DNA of 64,000 nucleotides, taken from contig JADJTE010000016.1 in assembly GCA_016711295.1 (NCBI GenBank), forward strand, positions 1 to 64,000, read 5' to 3'. Source of the stretch: Sphingobacteriales bacterium. Its GTDB lineage: Bacteria; Bacteroidota; Bacteroidia; Chitinophagales; UBA2359. Both the position numbers and the translations under genes were made by a program. Numbering within the stretch: position 1 is the first letter of the stretch; every line of letters starts with the position of its first letter. A model generated the notes under the pieces. It saw only the letters and a program-made list of their open reading frames with translations, searched no databases and was not told the DNA's origin. This document shows positions 18,919 through 26,927 of the stretch, in pieces.

Positions 18919-19827
18919 ATGCGCAATATGTATAAGCCCATAGCCAATTCTGAACTAATACTCAACTCTGATGGCAGCATTTACCACCTGCACCTGCTGC
19001 CCGAAGATTTAGCCGATACCATCATCACCGTAGGCGACCCCGACCGCGTGGCTGCCGTATCGCGGCATTTTGATAAGCTAGTATTGCGCCAGCAAAAACG
19101 CGAATTTGTAACCCATACGGGCTATATTGGCACACGGGCTATCAGTGTCATTTCTACGGGTATCGGTACGGATAATATTGACATTGTTTTTAACGAATTA
19201 GATGCCTTAGCCAATATCGACCTCAAAACGCGCTGCGTTAAAGAACAACACCGCCCTTTGACGTTTATACGCTTAGGTACATCGGGAGCTTTGCAGCCCG
19301 ACCTCGATATAGATAGTTTTCTGGCTTCGAGTATGGGTGTGGGCTTCGATACTTTATTGAATTTTTATAACTATACGCCCAACGATACCGAAGCCGCCTT
19401 AGCCCGACAATTTGGCACCTTGCCCAATGGCGTTATGCCTTATTTTGCCCAAGCCGATGCCGATTTGTGCGCCCTATTTGCCCAAGGCGGTGCTGCTACG
19501 GGCATGACCGCTACTTGTGCTGGTTTTTATGCCCCGCAAGGCAGACAACTGCGCCTACAAGCAGCCGTACCCGATTTGTTAGACCGACTTCAGGCGTTTA
19601 ACTCCGAAGATGGCAATTGGCGGTTTAGCAATTTAGAAATGGAAACGGCAGGCATGTATGGTTTGGCGCGTTTGTTGGGGCATCGCGCTTTATCGCTCAA
19701 TGTTATTTTAGCTAACCGCGCACAAGGACGGTTCAGCCCCGACCCCAAAAAAGCGGTCGATTCGCTCATTGCTTGGGCTTTGGAAATAATATCGAACACT
19801 CCCAATTTGTTTAGCCATACAAATTGA
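18919..19827 (+). CDS. Nucleoside phosphorylase (uridine phosphorylase-like)
   Basis: 302 residues; either the ATG at 18919 or the one at 18928 could be the start. It belongs to the PNP/UDP phosphorylase superfamily: TIITVGDPDRVAAVSRHFD near the start, TGIGTDNIDIVFNELDAL, FIRLGTSGALQPDL, and NLEMETAGMYGLARLLGH, the Met-Glu loop that binds ribose. It cleaves a nucleoside with phosphate to a base and ribose-1-phosphate. The base specificity cannot be fixed from sequence, though the form is the Bacteroidota uridine-type. It is convergent with the ALDH gene, 32 bases apart, with no visible terminator. Confidence 0.87.
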   Translation: MRNMYKPIANSELILNSDGSIYHLHLLPEDLADTIITVGDPDRVAAVSRHFDKLVLRQQKREFVTHTGYIGTRAISVISTGIGTDNIDIVFNELDALANIDLKTRCVKEQHRPLTFIRLGTSGALQPDLDIDSFLASSMGVGFDTLLNFYNYTPNDTEAALARQFGTLPNGVMPYFAQADADLCALFAQGGAATGMTATCAGFYAPQGRQLRLQAAVPDLLDRLQAFNSEDGNWRFSNLEMETAGMYGLARLLGHRALSLNVILANRAQGRFSPDPKKAVDSLIAWALEIISNTPNLFSHTN

Positions 19828-19859
19828 TTTTTGCCCATTAGATGGTTCAATTTTCAGGC

Positions 19860-21307
19860 TTATAATTGTAGGCATACATTTTTGGGTTCAGTAAAAAAGC
19901 GCATGGCTTCTAAACCGCCTTCGCGCCCAACACCCGAATTTTTGACTCCACCGAAAGGAGTGCGCAAATCGCGCAGCAACCAACAATTGACCCATACGAT
20001 GCCGCATTGCAATTGGTCGGCAAGGCGATGAGCGCGTTGTAGGTGGCTTGTCCAGATGGTTGCCGACAAACCATATTCGGTGCTATTGGCTATTTGCAGG
20101 GCTTCGTCGTCTGTATCAAATGGAGCGACGGTGACGACAGGTCCGAATATTTCTTCTTGGTTGGTGCGGCAATTAGGCGGCAAACCCGTTATGATAGTAG
20201 GCGCAACATACCAGCCGCCTCGCAACTCGCCTTCGGGCTGTATGGGATAGCCCCCACAAATGATGGTGCCGCCCTCGGCTTTGGGCAAAGCGCAATACAA
20301 TCCAATATTTTTTGTTGGTGCGCTTCCGATACCACCGCGCCTTGTCGAGTAGTGGGCAACAAGGGGTCGCCTACGCTTAATGCTTGGGTACGTGCTACAA
20401 ATTCGGTCAAAAATCGGTCGTACAGCGAGCGTTCGACCAAAATGCGCGACCCACACAAGCAAATTTGCCCTTGATTGTTGAACGATGAGCGCATAGTAGT
20501 GTCGAGCATAGCCTCAAAATCGCAGTCGGCAAAAATAATATTGGGGTTTTTGCCGCCCAATTCTAAGGACATTTTTTTGAACATGGGCGCGGCGGTGGCG
20601 GCTATATCGCGTCCTGCGCGGGTGCTGCCCGTAAACGAAATAGCTTTAACAGCAGGGTGGCAAACGGCAGCTTTTCCTGCTTCATGTCCGTAGCCATGTA
20701 TAATATTGAGTACTCCTGGTGGCAATCCTGCTTCGGTGGCTATCTCGCCCAGCAGATAGGCGGTATGGGGCGTTATTTCGGAGGGTTTGGCTATCACACA
20801 ATTACCTGTAGCTAAGGCGGGCGCGATTTTCCAGGTAAACAAATAGAGGGGTAAGTTCCATGGCGATATACACGTAACTACGCCGAGCGGTCGGCGGAGC
20901 GTATAGTTTAGGGCATTGGTGCCTTCGGTATAATGTGTTTCGGTGGCGGTATGGAGTAGTGCAGTAGCAAAAAATCGGAAATTAGCCGCGGCACGTGGTA
21001 TTTCTACTTCGGCTGATAGCCAGAGCGGTTTGCCACTGTCTCTGGTTTCGGCGGCAGCTAATTGTGATAATTTTTCTTCTATTAAATCAGCTATACGCAG
21101 CAGCAAGCGTGCACGCGTGTTGGCGTGGGTGTTTGCCCATTGTACTTGGGCGGCTTGGGCGGCAATAACGGCAGCGGCAATGTCGCGCTCATCGGAGCGG
21201 GCGGCTTGGGCATATTGTTTGCCCGTAGCAGGTTGGTATACTGCTAAATAATTGCCACCGATAGGCGGTACCATTTGCCCGCCAATATAGTTGTCGAATT
21301 GAAGCAT
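19860..21307 (-). CDS. Aldehyde dehydrogenase, ALDH8 / 2-aminomuconate semialdehyde dehydrogenase-like (one frameshift)
   Basis: NAD-dependent aldehyde oxidation. The start is the ATG at 21307 (MLQFDNYIGGQ). Features are ISPWNLPLYLFTWKIAPALA, SFTGSTRAGRD, the general-base Glu in MSLELGGKNPN, and the nucleophile in FNNQGQICLCGSRI. The ICLC pattern is characteristic of the ALDH8 / hydroxymuconic and aminomuconic semialdehyde group. The frame breaks near 20275-20300 and resumes as EGGTIICGGY through EEIFGPVVTV and GGVKNSGVGREGG, giving about 482 residues. It sits at the tail of a signalling gene run; no kynurenine-pathway neighbours are seen, so the ALDH8 assignment is by sequence only. Confidence 0.88.
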
Positions 21308-21729
21308 GGGGTTGTGTGGTGTTCTGTTTCTAAGCCTATTTGTCGGCCAAATGGTAGTGCGAAGTATTTGTCTAATTTGGGGTAACACTCGTTTGACGCG
21401 CAGCAGTAGCTCGTTGAGGTTGATGGGTTTTTTGACAAAATCTGCCGCTCCTTCTTGAAAGCAGTTAGAATGACCTCTTGTTGGTCTAAGGCTGATATGA
21501 TGACAATAGGTACCGTGGCATTGCTTTTTTTGATAGCCCCTAAGAGTTCTATCCCCGATATATAGGGCATCATAATATCCGATATAACGAGGTCGAAGGG
21601 TTCTTCCCTAATGGTATCTAAGGCGTCTTGTGCATCGGTTGTAGCAAATACCTGATAGCCATTTTTGGCAAGCATATTTTTGATAGCTTGCAGCATAATT
21701 ACGTCGTCATCAACAACAATGATTTTCAT
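21308..21729 (-). CDS. Single-domain response regulator receiver (one frameshift; 3' end uncertain)
   Basis: MKIIVVDDDVIMLQAIKNML opens a CheY-like receiver with the phospho-acceptor Asp in DLVISDIMMP. After LTAFK, near 21445, an indel shifts the frame; the correct continuation is GAADFVKKPINLNELLLRV, with the conserved Lys-Pro. In that corrected frame no stop occurs before the ATG of the aldehyde dehydrogenase, which is in the same frame, so either another indel hides the stop or the two are translationally fused. The gene starts 37 bases after the end of the hybrid kinase gene and is probably cotranscribed with it. Confidence 0.8.
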
Positions 21730-21766
21730 GTTAATAATAGGTTCTGTTTTATAGTTTATATAATTT

Positions 21767-24590
21767 TTATTTAGTCAATGTAACTATTTGTCGTAGTTCT
21801 TCTTGCAGTTCGGTATGTGCGAGGCGGCAATTATGGGCAAGTTGCTGTACGAGTTCGGGGATATCGAGTAGGTCGGTTTCTTCCCAAGCATTTTTTTCTA
21901 TGACGCGGGCAAGTTCTACGCTATCCTCTAAGCCCATATATGCGCAGGTCGATTTAAGTTAGTGTGCCGATGCTTTCAGGGCGTTCCATTGTTCGTTTTG
22001 GGCATCGGTTTCGAGTTGTATTATTTCGCCTGGTAGATCTTGCACCAATGTTTCGAGCATAATTTGTTTGATTTCGTCATCGCCGCCTGTCAGCGACTCT
22101 AAGTAGTCAAGGTTAATTAGGCGGTTTGTTTTTGCCTCCGTTTTGTCATCGGATAGGGTGTTGTTATTAGCAGTGGTGCTGTGGTCTGTGGCGGGTATGT
22201 TTGCTAAGGTATGCGCTAATTTATTGTATAATATTGTTGGGTTGATGGGTTTGCTGACAAATTCGTTCATACCTACTTCGAAGCAGCGTTCGGCATTTTT
22301 GTCAAATGCGTGGGCAGTCATGGCAATAATGGGCACATGTCGGGCAGGTGGTGGCATTTCTTTTCGGATATATTCGGTGGCTTCATATCCGTCCATGACG
22401 GGCATAGATATATCCATCAGCACGACATCGTAATTTTTTTTGCGCAATGCGATAATAGCTTCTTGCCCGTTCCCTGCTATATCTATCTGGGCAGTAGGCG
22501 ACCATTTTTTGAGCAGGTCGGTCGCTACTATTTGGTTCAGTTGGTGGTCTTCGACCAGCAGGATACTTAGGTTTTCGGTACGGCGTTGTATCGTGGGCGG
22601 GTTGGCGTTTTCTCTGTTAGCATTTAGTTGTTGGTAGTTGTGTGTGCTGAGTTCTATTCTGTTAGACGGATAAGAATCGGCATGTCGTCTATCAAACTGA
22701 ATGGTAAAGCTGAATATTGCTCCGCGCCCGATATCGCTGTCTATATGTATTGTACTCTGGTGTAGCTCTATCAATTTGCGTACGATGCTTAGACCCAAGC
22801 CTGTGCCGCCAAATAGTCGGGTTGTTTCTTCGCCTGCTTGCACAAAAGTGTCAAAAATTCGTTGATGTTTGTCGGGTGCTATACCTATACCCGTATCGCA
22901 CACCGAAAATTTGATATTACAATGATAGTCGTTTTCGTCTATCAATTCACATTTGAGCAATACCTCGCCTTTATCGGTATATTTGATAGCATTGCTAATT
23001 AAATTACTCAATATTTGATGGAGGCGCACCGAGTCTCCTATAATGGTTTCGGGTATATCCGCATCCATTTGGTTAAATAGATTAATGCCTTTCTCTCGGG
23101 CTTTAAATCTATAAGTTTGCAGTAATTCTTTGACGAGGGCATTCAGGCTGAATGAATGTTTTTCTAATTCGAGTTTGCCCGATTCTATTTTTGATAAATC
23201 TAATACGCTATTGATAAGTTTGAGTAAATTGTCAGATGATACTTTTAGGGCTGTTAGGTATTCTTTTTGTTTTTCGTTCAGCCTTGTATTTTCGAGTAGA
23301 TGGGTCATGCCAATTACCACGTTCATGGGTGTCCTGATTTCGTGGCTCATGTTAGCTAAGAATTGTTCCCTCATTTTTGCTGATTGTTCAGCTACTTCCT
23401 TTGCTTTGACAAGACCCTGAGCGCGTTTTTGGGTCGTAATATCGCGTATGATACCGTGAAAACCGCGTATAGATCCATCAATAGAATACCACAAGGCGGC
23501 ATTGAGCAGGCAGTCAATAATTGTGCCATCTTTACGGCGCAATTGTAATTCAAAATCTTTGACCTTGCCATTGGCAGCCAATTGTTTTTCGCACAAACGC
23601 GCTAACGATAGGTCGGTATATAGTTGATTTATATTTATATATCTAAGTTCGTCGGCAGTATATCCTATCAGTTGCAGTACGGGTTTATTAAATTCGATAA
23701 ATTTTCCATTATTAGCTACAATAAAAATAGAGTCTTGCGATTGTTCAAATATGGTTCGGTATCGTTCTTCGCTTTGCAGCAGCAGTTCTTTGGCGTATTT
23801 ATGGTCGGTTACATCTTGTATCGTACCGATTATTTTGAGTTGTTTCTCGGCGGTTTCTACCACTTCTCCCTGCATGATAATATAACTCGTATTTAGTTGG
23901 TCGGGGCTAATAATGCGGTGTTCGACCATAACATGCTGCCCTTTTTTGAGTTGGCTCTGGTGCAAAGTAGATTCTACTTTGGGGCGGTCCATATCGGGCA
24001 TACAGGCTAAATAATCATCTAAGGTAGGCTTGGCTTTATATTCACATTGCAGCAAGGCATATACAGGACCTGACCAATACATCTGACGTGTGCTGAGTAG
24101 CAGTTCGTAGCTGCCCATTTTGGCTATGTTTTGAGCTTGGAGCAAATAATCTTCGCTCCGGCGCAGTTCGTTAGCAGTTTTTTCGATTTGTGCTTGTAGG
24201 CGTTTCCGCTCGGCAGCATATAAAATACTGCGTTGCAAGATGGTGGGGTTGAGGCTGTCTTTCTCTAAATAATCCTGTGCGCTCGCTTGTACTGCTTTCA
24301 GCCCCATTGTTTGGTCGTCCATACCTGTTAGGACGATAATAGCACTTTCATTGCCAAATATAGCGGCAATTTTCTCAATACTTTCTAAACCCGATGAATC
24401 AGGCAGCGACATATCAAGCAGGATAACCATTAGGTTGGTAGCCGCTTCGCCTCAAAGTTTCTGCCTCTGCAATACGAACAATATGTTTCAAGCCGTATGA
24501 CAAGCCCGTACACTCGTTTAGGTAAATATCTACCAAACGGGCATCAGCCTGATTATCTTCGACAAGTAATATAGAAATGGTGGTGTCCAA
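21767..24590 (-). CDS. Hybrid sensor histidine kinase: REC-PAS-PAS-HisKA-HATPase-REC-HPt (one frameshift, one in-frame stop)
   Basis: The N-terminal receiver begins SILLVEDNQADARLVDIYL in a separate frame and joins the main frame after an indel near 24440 (VILLDMSLPDSSGLESIEK). A helix leads to two PAS/PAC regions (SYELLLSTRQMYW; YRTIFEQSQDSIFIV). Then come HisKA (FLANMSHEIRTPMNVVIG), HATPase_c (NLISNAIKYTD; DTGIGIAPDK; GGTGLGLSIVRKL), a second receiver (VVLMDISMPVMDG) and an HPt domain. A TAA at 21959-21961 falls immediately after the HPt phospho-His (ASAH, stop, LKSTCAYMGLEDS), where the family has Lys. Beyond it the same frame stays open to 21767. A full-length phosphorelay kinase of about 940 residues is implied. 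The start codon is uncertain (a TTG at 24590). Soluble, no membrane segment. Confidence 0.85.
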
Positions 24591-24702
24591 AATAAATCTA
24601 CAATTAGAGTAGGTGAAACGAGATAGCGACAAAAAATAGGCGTATGCAAAAATGGATTAGTGGCACTGCTGCAATACGTCTTTCCTAAAGTACACTAATC
24701 TC

Positions 24703-25129
24703 TTACAAAACATTAGGTAATTTGGCTTTCTGTATCCAGAATAACTCTATAGAGTAAGCCATTTCCAAAAAACATTCGTAATCGATGGGTTTGGTAAGGT
24801 AACAATTGGCGTTCAAATCATATATCTGCAAGATGTCTGCATCAGAATTAGAGGTCGATAGTATGATAACGGGAATGCGTTTGAGTATAGGTTCATTTTT
24901 GATAAACTTTAACACTTGCCTACCATCTTTTTTAGGCAAATTTATATCGAGCAAAATGAGTTGTGGTACAAGGAGCATTTTCGTAAGGTGCCTCACGCAA
25001 TAAGAATTTTATCGCCTCTTCTCCATCGGTTAAATAATATAGGTCAATAGGCGTTTTGAGTTCTTTAAATGCTTCTAGGGTAAGCCGTATGTCGCCTAAA
25101 TTGTCTTCAACTAATAAAATACGTATCAT
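24703..25129 (-). CDS. Rcp1-like response regulator (one frameshift)
   Basis: MIRILLVEDNLGDIRLTLEAF starts the protein. After YENAP, near 24975, an indel shifts the frame to PQLILLDINLPKKDGRQVL, where the Asp in LLDINLP is the phosphorylation site, then IPVIILSTSNSDADI and NCYLTKPIDYECFLE. The LPKKDG sequence and extended C-terminal helix are hallmarks of the Rcp1-type stand-alone receivers, which often pair with PAS-containing kinases. Its ATG overlaps the stop of the mscS gene by four bases (ATGA), implying translational coupling. The hybrid kinase follows about 110 bases downstream. Confidence 0.88.
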
Positions 25130-26019
25130 GTCTTTGTAGTGATTTCGGGTAAATGATTGCTAATGACGTAGTGGGGCAAGGCTAAGGGTATGCCTGCTTC
25201 GTCGAAGCGTTTTTTGATAATGAGGTTAAGGTCACAAGCCAAGTCAAAGGCATTTTCGGCGTTTTTTGCCCATATCCAAGCGCGTAAGTTGAGGGAATAA
25301 TTATTCAATCCGATAAGTTTTATTTCTACGATGGGTGCCTCAGCAGCTATTTCTTCGGGGCTTCGGTTGTCTATACACAAGGGATGTCGGATTGCTTCTT
25401 CTACAATAATTGCCATAGCCAGCTCTACATTAGCAGAATAAGCCAAGTTGATATTATAATGTTTGCGAATGCGGGCATCGCGTATATCCGAATTGACAAT
25501 AACTTCCCTACTCATCTCGGCATTGGGCACCACAATGCGGCGGTGTTCAAAATTTCGTATCACCGTATGGCGCAATGTAATATCTTCGACCACGCCCATC
25601 AAATGTTCGCTCATCTCTATAATATCGCCCACCTTAAAAGGTTTGAACAAAATAATAAAAATACCACTGACAATATTGCTAAAGGCATGTTGCGCCGCAA
25701 ATCCGAGAATGATAGCCAAAATACCCGCACTTGCCAACAACGACAGTGCTATTTGGCGCAAAGGCGGCATATTATAAATAACCACAATGGTTGCGGCGCA
25801 ATAAATCAGTACATATAACGAATGTTTGATGAGCGAATAACCGCGCCCCCGTAATTCATGCTGCTTCTCGGAGCGTCGAAACAAAAATTGCACTATCTTT
25901 TTGAGCAATAGTGCCGTTACTATTGCTACAATAATTGGTGTCCATTCTTCCCAAGTATCGGGCATTGTTCGCCAAAACGTTTTAGAGATAAAAATGCCAA
26001 GTGGTAGTATGCCAATCAT
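25126..26019 (-). CDS. MscS-family small-conductance mechanosensitive channel
   Basis: 297 residues with three N-terminal hydrophobic segments, then the pore helix and beta domain signature LASAGILAIILGFAAQHAFSN and FIILFKPFKVGDIIEM, then the cytoplasmic vestibule domain. It opens under membrane tension to release solutes in osmotic downshock, or in some homologs conducts selectively. It is the first gene of a minus-strand run and overlaps the following receiver gene by four bases, so channel and two-component proteins are produced together, suggesting an envelope- or osmotic-stress function. Confidence 0.93.
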   Translation of the reverse strand: MIGILPLGIFISKTFWRTMPDTWEEWTPIIVAIVTALLLKKIVQFLFRRSEKQHELRGRGYSLIKHSLYVLIYCAATIVVIYNMPPLRQIALSLLASAGILAIILGFAAQHAFSNIVSGIFIILFKPFKVGDIIEMSEHLMGVVEDITLRHTVIRNFEHRRIVVPNAEMSREVIVNSDIRDARIRKHYNINLAYSANVELAMAIIVEEAIRHPLCIDNRSPEEIAAEAPIVEIKLIGLNNYSLNLRAWIWAKNAENAFDLACDLNLIIKKRFDEAGIPLALPHYVISNHLPEITTKT

Positions 26020-26095
26020 AAATCAATTCAGGAACTATAAAGTGATTACCTATAACTTACTTGATGAAATATACGGCTATCTATGCCGTGCAAAG

Positions 26096-26428
26096 CTAAT
26101 GCCAATTTTGCCAAAATAGGTCATCAAATGCCATAATTTTGTCATTCTCGACCGAAATACCCTCGCTTTCTAACATCTTTTGCATTAAATCGGGGTGTCC
26201 GAAGTGCATTTTGCCAGTCAGCAAGCCATTTCGATTCACTACGCGGTGCGCGGGCACAGGCGGGTAGGCAGTATGTGCCACATTCATTGCCCAACCTACC
26301 ATACGAGCAGACCGCGCCGTGCCCAAATATCGTGCAATAGCCCCATAAGTCGTCACGCGCCCTTCGGGCACTTGGCGCACTAAGGCATAAACGCGCTCAA
26401 AAAAATCGGTGGTGGAGACATTAGCCAT
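26096..26428 (-). CDS. MGMT-family alkyltransferase-like protein lacking the acceptor cysteine
   Basis: 110 residues of the DNA-binding fold of O6-alkylguanine-DNA alkyltransferases: FFERVYALVRQVPEGRVTTYG and GTARSARMVGWAMN. The active-site motif PCHRV of true transferases reads PVPAHRVV here, with Ala at residue 60 in place of Cys. It therefore cannot repair by suicide transfer and resembles alkyltransferase-like (ATL) proteins, which bind alkylated guanines and hand them to nucleotide excision repair. It lies 76 bases upstream of mscS on the same strand. Confidence 0.88.
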   Translation of the reverse strand: MANVSTTDFFERVYALVRQVPEGRVTTYGAIARYLGTARSARMVGWAMNVAHTAYPPVPAHRVVNRNGLLTGKMHFGHPDLMQKMLESEGISVENDKIMAFDDLFWQNWH

Positions 26429-26511
26429 ACTCGCTGCGTATTAGGGCGCAAAGATACGGCATTTGCAGCCCACCATTGCTACGATAAGCATCAATATTGT
26501 ATTATTTTAAC

Positions 26512-26632
26512 GTAACTATTTAGCCTTGTAGGGGGAACTAATCGAATATGCAGCGATGTCAGGCATTATTAGATAAGTATTGCTCATTACCCCATACCCA
26601 AAACCCTATACCCTAAATAGTTACATTTTAAC
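26512..26632 (+). repeat. Dispersed element module C, copy C1
   Basis: GTAACTATTTAGCCTTGTAG, then AATCGAATATG, AGGCATTATTAGATA and an end rich in ACCCTATACCCTAAAT. Related sequence occurs inverted at 44371-44452 and direct near 37358-37700. It fills most of the gap between the alkyltransferase-like gene and the tRNA promoter. Confidence 0.7.
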
Positions 26633-26734
26633 ACAATATCGCCCTTCCTCCTTGTCCAAGCCTTGCTATACAAGCCGCATAAATGCCACAGAAATAATAA
26701 AATTTTGCTCAACCAACATTTTTTTCACCCAATA

Positions 26735-26767
26735 TTTGCTTTGGTCAAACAAAATGCCGTATATTTG
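26735..26767 (+). promoter_or_regulatory. Bacteroidota promoter of the tRNA gene
   Basis: TTTG (26735-26738) and TATATTTG (26760-26767) are separated by 21 bases, near the TTTG-N19-TAnnTTTG consensus. The tRNA starts 12 bases after the -7 element. Confidence 0.6.
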
Positions 26768-26778
26768 CACCCGCAAAA

Positions 26779-26852
26779 GGGCTTGTAGCTCAGCGGTAGA
26801 GCAGCGGACTCATAACCCGTCGGTCCTAGGTTCAAATCCTAGCGGCAATCCA
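26779..26852 (+). tRNA. tRNA-Met (CAT anticodon), acceptor stem poorly paired
   Basis: The 74-base sequence has a D arm (GCTC ... GAGC), an anticodon loop CTCATAA with anticodon CAT at 26811-26813, a T arm CTAGG-TTCAAAT-CCTAG and a 3' CCA. The D-loop and T-loop positions are standard. The 5' acceptor GGGCTTG does not pair well with the 3' CGGCAAT (only two or three positions could pair), and the last anticodon-stem pair is A-C. The gene is probably an elongator tRNA-Met read with a few errors; tRNA-Ile2 with a modified CAT anticodon is the alternative. Confidence 0.75.
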
Positions 26853-26863
26853 TTTCCCTTTTG

Positions 26864-26898
26864 AAAAAGCCACGAAGTTTCGCACTTCGTGGCTTTTT
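26864..26898. terminator. Bidirectional Rho-independent terminator
   Basis: A perfect stem of 10 GC-rich bases (26869-26878 with 26884-26893), loop of 5, extended by an A run on the left and a T run on the right. It serves both the tRNA and the convergent T9SS gene. Confidence 0.9.
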
Positions 26899-26927
26899 GT
26901 TGTCCATAGCAAAATACTATTATCCAT

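Noticed and set aside
21959..21961. Stop-codon recoding (TAA here, TAG in the PaiB-like gene)
   Set aside because: Both stop codons terminate many intact genes normally in this window; sequencing error explains the two cases better.
26580..26864. Open frame across the tRNA gene
   Set aside because: It is the well-known false translation of a tRNA sequence; the tRNA explains the region.
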